DNA of 17,308 nucleotides, from positions 1 through 17,308 of the forward strand of contig JAPTJF010000734.1 in the NCBI GenBank assembly GCA_029339195.1, given 5' to 3'. A model generated the notes under the pieces. It was not told where the DNA came from and did no database searches. It saw nothing but the letters and a program-made list of their open reading frames with translations. Shown here piece after piece: positions 10,801-17,308 of the stretch; position 1 is the stretch's first letter, and every line of letters starts with the position of its first letter. The stretch is from Micractinium sp. NFX-FRZ. Taxonomy: Eukaryota > Chlorophyta > Trebouxiophyceae > Chlorellales > Chlorellaceae. A program made the translations under genes and the position numbers.

Positions 10801-13800
10801 CACCTGCCATAGTGGGACTGCGCTAAGGGGAAATGGCCACGAAGAGGAACCAGCCAGGTCCTCGGTGCTGTGTGCTGCATCCCGCCAGCTACCCACATGC
10901 TGGTGCCACCCATGGACACTCACGCTGTACACCTCGCTCTGGAAGGGCAGCGAGTCAATGAGGATGGGGTTACCATAAGCCCCTCCAGGTGGGGGTGGAG
11001 GCGGCGGAGGAGGCGGAGAGGTGGGAGGTGGGGATGGGGATTCCGGCGGAGGCGGGGGTGGAGGCGGCGGAGGAGAAGGAGAGGTGGGAGGTGGGGATGG
11101 GGATTCCGGCGGAGGCGGGGGTGGAGGCGGCGGAGGAGGAGGAGAGCTTGGAGGTGGGGATGGGGATTGCGGCGGAGGCGGGGGTGGAGGCGGCGGAGGA
11201 GAAGGAGAGGTGGGAGGTGGGGATGGGGATTGCGGCGGAGGCGGGGGTGGAGGCGGCGGAGGAGGCGGAGAGCTGGGAGGTGGGGATGGGGATTGCGGCG
11301 GAGGCGGGGTTGGAGGCGGCGGAGGAGGAGGAGAGCTGGGAGGCGGGGATGGGGATTCTGGCAGAGGCGGCGGTGGAGGCGGCGGAGGAGAAGGAGAGCT
11401 GGGAGGCGGGGATGGGGATTCTGGCAGTGGCGGCGGTGGAGGCGGCGGAGGAGAAGGAGAGCTGGGAGGCGGGGATGGGGATTGCGGCGGAGGCGGGGGT
11501 GAAGGCGGCGGCGGCGGAGGAGAGCTGGGAGGAGGGGATGGGGATTCCAGCGGTGGTGGGGGTGGAGGCGGCGGCGGAGGAGGAGAGCTGGGAGGCGGGG
11601 GTGGGGATTCCAGCGGAGGCGGGGGTGGAGGCGGCAGAGGAGAAGGAGAGCTGGGAGGCGGGGGTGGGGATTCCAGCGGAGGCGGGGGTGGAGGCGGCGG
11701 AGGAGAAGGAGAGCTGGGAGGCGGGGACGCGGAGGCTTTGGGAGGTGGGGGTGGAGGCGGCGGAGGAGAAGGAGAGCTGGGAGGCGGGGACGCGGAGGCT
11801 TTGGGAGGTGGGGGCGGCGCCGGCCTTGGTGAGGCAGGGCTGGGCGACGGTGCTGGTGGTGCTGGTGGAGATGGCCTGGGTGGAGGGGGGCTTGGCGGCG
11901 GTGGAGGGGCTGGCGATGGTGGGGGCGGCGGGCGCGGCGGCCTTGGGAGAGGAGGGGACGGCCGGGGGGATGGAGGTGGCCTAGGGCTGCAGGCAGGCAG
12001 GGAGGCAGCTGCATTGTTCAGGGTAGCATGGTCACACGTGAGCATTGAGGCGGGTATGATGTCTGTGCCGTGTTGGATTGCATGTGCTAGGTGCGTGCTG
12101 GATCATGGGTGAGCTGTGTGCCGGCTCGCACCCATGCCCCATTCTTCCTGGCTGCCATCCTGCACGCCAGCCAATCTCCCGCCCACACAGCCCTGACGTA
12201 CTCGAGCCCGTCTGGCTGCCAGCCCGTCTGCCCGCTTCGGCCTCACCAACACGCCTCACATGGCGCCCCCATCTGCAACTGCACTTCCCCTCCCTCATTT
12301 CTGCTACCATCGACTCGGCTGCGCCGCATCACTTGTGTGCCAGTTGGATGGCAGCTTGTCCTCACCTTTGAGTTGCACGCGGGGGTGGGGGTGAAGGTGG
12401 GCTGGGGGGCCGAGGAGAGGGCGGAGGAGGCGACGGGCTTGATGGCAGCGGAGGAGAGGGCGGAGGGGGAGGGCTGAGGTTTGGCGGTGGAGAGGGGGAA
12501 GGTGGAGATGGCGAGGGTGGGGGTGGGGGCGAGGGGCGGGGAGGAGGTGGGGGGGACGGGCTGGGTGGAATGGGCGAAGGCGGGGGAGGCGGTGGGGATG
12601 GTGCGGGTGGCGGGGGGGGCGCGGGCTTGGGGGGCGGCGGCGAAGGCGGCTTCGGTGGCGGCGGGGAAGGCGGCGGCGGCGGCCGTGGGGGCCTTGGCAT
12701 GGGAGGCGACGGACGCGGGGATGGGGGGGGCCTGGGGCTGCGCAGGAGCAGGGTGGGTGCGGCGCCTGGGTCAGATGGAAGCAGCACAGGCGAGGAGGCA
12801 GGTATCGCCCCTTATGCACAACCTGGCGCATGAGGCATCAACGGGAGGTTCGCACTGCTGCTGGCTGCGGCAACGGCGGGCGGGCAATAAGGAAAGGCGG
12901 CGCATGTTGCCCGGTGCGGCAGCCTGGCAGGCCAGCAAGTATCTACCACGTGAGCACATTGGCTCCCCGCGCCCAGTTTGCTTACGCCTGTTGGGCACGT
13001 GGCGGGGAGACTTGGAAGAGGCGGCGCCCGCTAAGGTGCCCAGCGCCGGTGCCGGTGCCCAAGGAGGCTTGCTTCACGCCTGCAATTTCCGTCTCCTCAG
13101 TTGCCCTGCAGATGGTGACATGACAGGCACCGCACACTGTCTCGGCTGCTGTGTGCACACATGCATGGCAATTTGGCCTGTAAGGCAGTGCCCCCGCGGA
13201 GGATGGGGCGCTGCCAATGGGCGCTGCCCAGCTTAAGACACGGACAACTGCCCTGCAGGGCTCGTCATGCTCCGTGTCATTGCTGGTTGTCCGCTGCCCG
13301 CCGCCACCTGGGTGGGCATGCGTGCAGGCGGGAAACCCTGGTATGGGCGGGCAAGCGGCGCCGCCGATGGTAGCTGCCAGCGGCAGCAGGCCGAGCCAGC
13401 GGCAGAGTGGATGCACAGCCTGAGATCACCCGCTACCCCCCTTGATACCGGCTTGTGATTTAGTCATGCAGCAGAACGGCGGCGAGCAGCGGGCAGCCGG
13501 CGGGCAGGCGGGGGCATGGCTGGGCGTCAAGCGGCGGCGCTGAACGGGGAGGCTGCTGCGGCGACGGCGGCGGCGGCGGCGGCGGCGGCGGCAGTACGAG
13601 CCTTGCGCTTTGAGGCGCCAGCCGCACCTGCTTTTAGCAGCGGCCGCGCAGATACCTGCAAAGTGTGGGCCAGCAATGAAACAGCAAACGTTCGGCCGCA
13701 CGCGGTAGAGCTCGTCAACACCCCAGCTGGGGGTACTGCCTCAGCTGGGACCTCGGCTTGCTGGCTGCAATGAACTGCAGGGCACCCCTGAGGCGAATAG

Positions 13801-13983
13801 AGGCAGGCCTGGGCCGCATTACGGGCCAGACAGGGCAGCCAGGTATTGTGCACCCGCCGAGAGCCATGCTAGGCCGGCGCAACATCACAGAAGACACAGT
13901 GACTCACCTGAGATGCTTGAAACAACGACCAGAAGAAGTAGGCAGCGCCATAGCCCCCAAGAGGGGGACCTCCCGGGCGGCAT
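5993..13983 (-). CDS. Secreted modular hydroxyproline-rich protein with PPC-like repeats
   Basis: Exons: 13983-13908, 13373-12986 (or starting at 13223), 12737-12366, 11986-10924, 10703-10498, 10400-10257, 9978-9385, 9057-8925, 8663-8458, 8316-8158, 7897-7765, 7532-7324, 7192-7055, 6590-5993. From 12737 on, all junctions are canonical and every phase agrees to the stop TAG at 5993; the total is 1472 residues (1422 with the alternative acceptor). Order: signal peptide (MPPGRSPSWGLWRCLLLLVV), Cys-containing N-region, about 420 residues mostly of SPPPP repeats, PPC-like 1, domain J1, Pro linker, PPC-like 2, Pro linker, PPC-like 3, domain J2. Proline-rich stretches of this kind are hydroxylated and glycosylated in algal walls. 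The protein is not a typical pherophorin, since I see no pherophorin domains. Role in wall or matrix is inferred; the second exon is the weakest part of the model. Confidence 0.8.
6715..6781. repeat. Perfect 26-base inverted repeat with 15-base loop
   Basis: The left arm 6715-6740 (CACTTGCACGCTCAGCAGAA plus GGGGTT) is the exact reverse complement of the right arm 6756-6781. The loop 6741-6755 contains a further direct copy of TTCTGCTGAGCGT found in the right arm at 6762-6774, so two alternative hairpins are possible. It lies in the intron between PPC-like 3 and domain J2 (7054-6591). It may be a small foldback element or a structured intronic RNA. Confidence 0.85.
8158..9057 (-). other. Module 2: Pro linker and PPC-like 2, no J domain
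   Basis: Exon 9057-8925 encodes a linker of PPPPSPPPSPPPPPP type ending GNPILINSPLPFQSEVYS. Exons 8663-8458 and 8316-8158 encode GYMFRWQANQEGLATFSTC, TTADTMIAVWSSASPE, GVNDDPVGEQTC and LDTYYFVAVVPF. The exon sizes, 133 and 206 bases, match module 3 (133 and 209) and module 1 (206). The domain is followed directly by the Pro linker of module 3, so the second beta-sandwich found in modules 1 and 3 is absent. Confidence 0.75.
9385..10703 (-). other. Module 1: PPC-like 1 and domain J1
   Basis: Exons 10703-10498 and 10400-10257 encode the first PPC-like unit: GYLFRWQADREGLATFTTC, TTADTVIAVWSSASPDG, NECSFGSASTLTLWVD and TIYYFVAASS. Exon 9978-9385 (594 bases, 198 residues) is domain J1: VSTSVSNLANP, a hydrophobic LNFITLGLAAYNVYG strand region, LPLLLSLHSVDGNSNPVG, GYGSYITVPLSNEW, TKYALVVTMETVDNPSVIAW and a final FFSIKLDLT before a short RATAPPP tail that leads into the next linker. 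J1 and J2 share start, core and exon length. Their strand pattern resembles choice-of-anchor type beta-sandwiches, but this is a weak, memory-based comparison. Confidence 0.7.
10173..10202 (+). repeat. Three tandem AGCAGAGCAT units
   Basis: A perfect 10-base repeat in three copies lies in the intron between PPC-like 1 and domain J1. It sits within a wider AGAGCAG-rich stretch from about 10085 and close to the donor at 10256. Confidence 0.85.
10924..12737 (-). other. Long proline-rich exons P1 and P2
   Basis: P1 is 12737-12366 (124 codons) and P2 is 11986-10924 (about 354 codons). Both start with the same peptide, SPRPPPSPRPSPP or APRPPPSPRPSPP, then (L/M)PRPPRPPPPPSP, and both start in the same phase, so one arose from the other by exon duplication. 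P2 then runs into about a dozen units of roughly 21 residues of the form (P)n-(Q/E/L)SP(S/P)PPP(S/T)SP. It ends GNPILIDSLPFQSEVYS, the same hinge found before PPC-like 2 and 3. SPPPP blocks are the classic substrate for prolyl hydroxylation and O-arabinosylation in algal and plant walls and give a stiff extended rod. The intron between P1 and P2 (12365-11987) has no other feature. Confidence 0.8.
10990..11800. repeat. Coding minisatellite of about 63-66 bases in exon P2
   Basis: On the plus strand units such as GGAGGCGGGGGTGGAGGCGG, then CGGAGGAGAAGGAGAG and GGTGGGGATGGGGATT recur about a dozen times with small changes. Length differences are multiples of three, so the proline frame is kept. 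The plus strand, which is the template strand, is almost pure purine with many GGG runs. Confidence 0.85.
12986..13983 (-). other. Signal-peptide exon and Cys-containing N-region of the Hyp-rich protein
   Basis: The ATG at 13983-13981 starts MPPGRSPSWGLWRCLLLLVV, continuing VSSIS: a basic start, a hydrophobic core and small residues, typical of a secretory signal. The exon ends at 13908 with TCAG and a GTGAGT donor, phase 1. The next exon ends at 12986 with CAACAGGC and a GTAAGC donor, phase 2, exactly what exon P1 needs. Its start is either 13373 (after CTGGCAG) or 13223 (after CTGGGCAG); both keep the frame and both add Ala at the junction. The exon includes several Cys residues (NCHACVHTAAETVCGACHVTIC). 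The frame has no ATG of its own: the apparent start VHPLCRW at 13416 is GTG, which supports an upstream first exon. Confidence 0.6.
13566..13593 (+). repeat. GGC trinucleotide microsatellite
   Basis: About nine GGC units lie in the first intron of the Hyp-rich gene. Polyalanine or polyarginine open frames across it are by-products of the repeat. Confidence 0.85.
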
Positions 13984-14099
13984 ACTCGCAAAGCGGCCCG
14001 GCAGCCGGATTTGCGGGCCTGAAAGGCTACAAGATCAGGCGGGACCGACTGCAGGGCGAAAAGGAGCTATGGACAATTGGAGAAGAATAGGCGGCAAGG

Positions 14100-15027
14100 C
14101 ATTACACTGCCGCCGTCGGAAGAAACACCGTGCATCCAGCACAGCATGCTGCCCCAGACGGTCCTCGTGCTGTACGATTGTAAGTTTCAGCGGCAATCAC
14201 GCGTCAGGAAGCGTTCGGTCCCTGCTTGTGCACAGGCCTGCTCGGTGGAGCAGTGCTCGTACATACGAGCCCGCTGGAATTCAAAGCAGTCAATGGCGCG
14301 CTAGCTTTAGCCATGCGTTCGATTGAGCCCTGAGGGTGTGACTCTGCAGCCTTCTGACGGTGGCCTCCAGTCCGGTCACCGGGACTGTGCACGAAGGGCT
14401 GCTCCGGACGACACCCCCCGAGGCACGGTCTGGCTGCAGCTGGGACCCCCCGATGAGCCAGGCATACCTGGTCACCAGTGTTGGGGGACCTGCCTCCACT
14501 GGAGGGAGGCAATACGCAGACAACGTCCGGACAGGGCCAGTGTGCGCCCGGTACTGTCCCCTCAAGCGCCCGCCACAAATGCTCCCCCTCTACCGAGGGT
14601 CCTTTACCTGACTTTGCGGTGTACACAACCGGCAGGGCTCCCTGGGTGTGATACATGACCGCACTGGTGAGCGCCACCAGGCAGAACCGGGCGCTCAGGG
14701 CAGCGGCCTGCTCCCTGACAACAGCCCGTTGCAGCCTTTGGGCACAGCAGCATGTGGGTGCCAGAAAGTACAATGTAGTACAATGTGAGGGTCCAGGCTG
14801 CATGGCCACGAAAGCAAGGGTGCAGCTGCGCCCGCCTGCAGGCACGTGCTCACCAGCTCCCCGGGGGCCGGCAGGTTCAGCCTCATGCCGGTGCTGCACG
14901 CTGAGGTGGCAGGGCAGCCAGGGGTGGGAGGTGGGAGGGCAGGGAGTGCATGTGCAGATGCATGCAGAGTCATGCGTGGGAGAGGTGGCCACGCCCCATG
15001 CCATGGCCGCTGGCCGTCGTTCGCTAG
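14100..15027 (-). other. Probable GH5 3' UTR and intergenic region with orphan exon-like segments
   Basis: The stretch follows the GH5 stop and precedes the Hyp-rich gene start. TGTAA on the minus strand at 14106-14102 is the first poly(A)-type signal after the stop, which would give a 3' UTR of about 920 bases. Inside it, two minus-strand segments look like exons: 14900-14854 (CSTGMRLNLPAPGEL, GTGAGC donor) and 14707-14608 (AAALSARFCLVALTSAVMYH, continuing TQGALPVVYTAKS, GTAAAG donor). They join in phase and the second resembles a membrane helix, but I cannot assign them to a family or find a start. They could be chance, a gene remnant or a small undetected gene. Confidence 0.3.
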
Positions 15028-16970
15028 CTAGCCCGCGGGGGCGGCCTGCTGCAGGTACTTCTTCACCAGCTGCCCCCACGCCGTCAGGCGCAGCTCCATG
15101 CCAATGCCGCACCCCCAGCTGGACAGGTCCTGCAGCATGCTGGGCGGGCAGCGCATGTGGAGGGTCCACGCGGTCCACGGCAGCCCCAGCTGGGCGGCGC
15201 GCTGCATCAGGGCCTCGCACTCGGCCGACGTCTGGTAGCCGTCCACGGGTCCAAACTCCCCCAGCAGCACGGGCAGCGTGCGGGAGGGGGTGACAAAAAG
15301 GGCGTCAAAGTCGGCCACCGGGTTGTCTGCACGGTGGTGGGAGGGGGGAGGGGGAGCGGGGGGGGGGAGTCCAATACGAGGACGGAACGGTGACGTCAAT
15401 GACGGGAGCGCTGAGCGAGCGCACTGTGTGCAACCCACGGCGCAGTTGCAAGCCACGGCATGCCACTTCGGCAGCACAGCGCCACAGCAGTGGCAAGGTG
15501 TGCAGCAGCAGACGTTGCAGCAGCGGCAGCAATGCAGCAGCAAGGCGGCAGCAAGGCAGCAGCACAGGCAGCAGCAGGAACACAGCAGCAGCAGCAGCAG
15601 CAGCAGGAACACAGCAGCAGCAGCAGGAACACAGCAGCAGCAGCAGCAGCAGCAGGAACACAGCAGCAGCAGCAGGAACACAGCAGCAGCAGCAGCAGCA
15701 GCAGGAACACAGCAGCAGCAGCAGCAGCAGCAGCAGGAAAACAGCAGCAGCAGCAGCAAGAAGAAGTCAGAAGCAGAAAGCAACATGGCACAGCAGCAGC
15801 ACCCAACATGGCACAGCAGCAAGAGCAGCAAGGAGCGGCAGCAACAGCAGCAAGGAGCACCAGCCCAGCCCAGCCCCAGCCCCACCACCAGCAAGGCACC
15901 AGCAAGGCCCCCAGCCCGGCAGCTCACAGGGGTGCGTTTCGTACACAACGTTGCGCCCGCCCCCCGCGGTGATGGGGCGGGTCACGTAATACTGGATGGA
16001 GCGCGCCCACGCACGCGTCCCCTGCACTGTAACGATGTGCGGGTACAGGCCCAGCGCTGCCTCCTGCTGGCGGATGGCCGCCACTGCGCTGTTCATGGCA
16101 GCCCACACCTGTGGGGTTGGTCGGGGTGGGGGGCAGGGGGAGGGGGCCAGGTGGGACGGGCAAAGTCAAGTTGCTGGTCAAACTCAGCGGCGGCAAGGAG
16201 TGCATTTCGGTGTGTGTTTCTGTTGAACCGGAGGAGAGCATGGCGAGCACGCGTTGCCCCTCCATATGCATGCATGCTGCAACGGCTTGCCTGCGCATCT
16301 TGGGCGCCGTCAAAGTTGGACTCCGGCTCGTTGCTCAGCCCAAACCACACAAACGGGTGCCTGCCCAGCTTCTGCACCAGCTGCGTCCACAGGGTGTTGG
16401 TGGCTGCTGTGGGCCACCCCAGGGAGGTGTGGCCCCTGCGGGGCAACCAGGCGGGGAGGCACATGGGCAGGCAGGGGGGAGGCAGGCGGGGTGGCAGGTG
16501 CACTGGCCAGGTGCATAGCACTGAGCATTGTGACGAGGGGGGCAATCTTGAGAGGGTGGTGCAGTGGGTAGACAGGCGTGGGGGAGGAGCGCGGAGGTGG
16601 TGGGCGGGCACAGGAGGGCCAGGCGAATGCTGCATCGTGCCGCGACAGCCGCATCTGGCAGCCCCAGGCGCTGGCATGCAATCAAAGGGCGCTCCGCCTG
16701 GCCCCGCCTCGGCCTGCTGCCTGCGCTCTCCTGCATATCCCCCAGCCCCCCTTCCCATCCTTGGCAGCCTGCCCTGCTCACCAGGCGGACTTGCTGCCCC
16801 ACATGGACACCAGCACCTGCACACGCGCGTGCTTGCTGCCCACGTGGGCCAGGATGGCATCCACCGCGTTCAAGTAGGCGGCATCCACGGCACAGTTGGG
16901 CCAGCAGTACTGGTTACTACTGTCGGCGGCGGTGTATGCCTCGAGGTCCAGGCGCAGCAGGGTGGCACCC
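15028..16970 (-). CDS. Glycoside hydrolase family 5 (endoglucanase-type), 5' end not resolved
   Basis: Exons 16970-16782, 16435-16291, 16108-15928 and 15326-15028 join in phase to 271 residues ending in a TAG stop. GH5 enzymes hydrolyse beta-1,4-glucans or mannans with two glutamates on a TIM barrel. Visible landmarks in order: TLLRLDLEAY (conserved Arg), GRHPFVWFGLSNEPESNFDG with the acid/base Glu in NEP, IVTVQGTRAW, NVVYETHPYNP with the His-Tyr pair completed across an intron, LLGEFGPVDG with the nucleophile Glu, and PWTAWTLHM with the C-terminal Trp. All expected active-site residues seem present, so the enzyme is probably active. The first barrel strand, the signal peptide and any carbohydrate-binding module should lie upstream and are missing here. 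The substrate cannot be read from sequence alone; cellulose-type glucan is the default guess. Confidence 0.85.
15480..15880 (+). repeat. Interrupted CAG repeat in a GH5 intron
   Basis: Blocks of (CAG)n or (AGC)n with three to nine units are separated by GGAACA: CAGCAGCAGCAGGAACACAG recurs at least seven times between about 15580 and 15740. Flanking sequence to 15880 is decayed CAG and CAACATGGCACAGCAGCAGC repeats. It fills most of the 601-base intron between the GH5 HPY exon and the GEFG exon. Both strands give long Gln-, Ala- or Leu/Cys-rich open frames that are not genes. Confidence 0.9.
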
Positions 16971-17308
16971 CTGCGGGTGCGAGGGCAGGGTGGGAACGGG
17001 GGGCGGGGCGTGGCCTTGGGGCGCGCAGCGAGAGTGGGCTGCGATTTTGCGGCATAGCGAGCGCTCACTTATGCCGGCAGGGCAGGGCAGCTGGGCATGG
17101 TATGGGTGAGGCCGCAGCGCTCCCCTGCACCCCCCCGGCACGCCAGCTGCCAAAACACACCGCCCTCCCTCTGCCTCCCTCCCTCCCCAGTCATCATGCT
17201 TCCTGCCCCCATCCTCCGCTCTTCCTCTCACATGTGCTGCACACCATGGTTGGTTCCCAGTGTGCCGCCACAAGCAGCACCCGTCCACCTCGCAACACAT
17301 CTGCCCCC
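16971..17308. other. Upstream part of the GH5 gene, exons not resolved
   Basis: The first recognised GH5 exon needs two bases from an upstream exon. A CATAA followed by a GTGAGC donor at about 17063 would supply them in phase, giving a very short candidate exon near 17063-17085, but I cannot confirm it. The rest is GC-rich, without family similarity. Confidence 0.3.

Noticed and set aside
11021..12112. Long glycine-rich open frame on the plus strand
   Set aside because: It is the antisense of the proline-rich exons P1/P2; phase-consistent splicing and flanking domains support only the minus strand.
10924..12737. Pherophorin gene
   Set aside because: The proline rod is similar, but no pherophorin N- or C-terminal domain is visible; the flanking domains are PPC-like and J.
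12982..13416. Signal-peptide-like start VHPLCRWLGLLPLAA at 13416
   Set aside because: The first codon is GTG, preceded shortly by an in-frame TGA. A true ATG with a better signal peptide lies at 13983.
13516..13853. Polyalanine proteins on both strands
   Set aside because: They come from the GGC microsatellite in the first intron of the Hyp-rich gene.
15385..15402. TGACGTCA palindrome (CRE-like)
   Set aside because: It is a single 8-base match deep in an intron with no other support.
15390..15989. Gln/Ser/Ala-rich plus-strand and Leu/Cys-rich minus-strand open frames
   Set aside because: They are produced by the CAG repeat inside a GH5 intron bounded by good splice sites in the right phase.

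Overview
The window looks like nuclear DNA of a green alga, most likely a chlorophycean of the Chlamydomonas/Volvox type. It is GC-rich and its genes are cut by many short introns of roughly 100 to 700 bases with GT(A/G)AG donors and CAG acceptors. It carries TGTAA polyadenylation-type signals, long hydroxyproline-type SPPPPP exons of the algal cell-wall kind, and abundant micro- and minisatellites. I see no bacterial operon structure, rRNA, tRNA or CRISPR array. All recognisable genes lie on the minus strand, so they read from right to left.

Right end (15028-16970, running off towards 17308): the 3' part of a glycoside hydrolase family 5 (cellulase-type) gene. Four exons join in phase and carry the NEP and GEFG catalytic glutamates and the YETHPY motif. 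The intron before the last exon holds an interrupted CAG repeat, and another intron uses a GC donor. From 15027 to 14100 there is probable 3' UTR with a TGTAA signal, plus weak orphan exon-like segments.

Centre (5993-13983): one large gene that I could splice through 14 exons with consistent phases, giving about 1420-1470 residues depending on one acceptor. It has a signal peptide, two long proline-rich exons, and then repeated modules. Each module has a short proline-rich linker and a PPC-like beta-sandwich; two of the three also carry a second beta-sandwich domain that I can only liken to choice-of-anchor domains. The module order is [Pro-PPC1-J1][Pro-PPC2][Pro-PPC3-J2]. Every module boundary is a phase-2 intron, and introns of modules 2 and 3 are still alignable, so the gene grew by duplication and exon shuffling. 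It probably encodes an extracellular matrix or cell-wall protein.

Left (1871-5015): a gene for a major facilitator superfamily transporter with a basic, possibly organelle-targeting N-terminus. The first five exons join perfectly and include the DRxxKGxRxAP loop. Part of the middle and all of the C-terminal end were not found; a degenerate extra exon copy sits where helix 5 is expected. The far left (1-1310) is a minisatellite of about 180-base units in head-to-tail order, followed by inverted copies. The transporter's remaining exons may lie beyond it.

The GH5 enzyme and the modular Hyp-rich protein are neighbours on the same strand and both fit cell-wall building or remodelling. A functional link is inference from position only.
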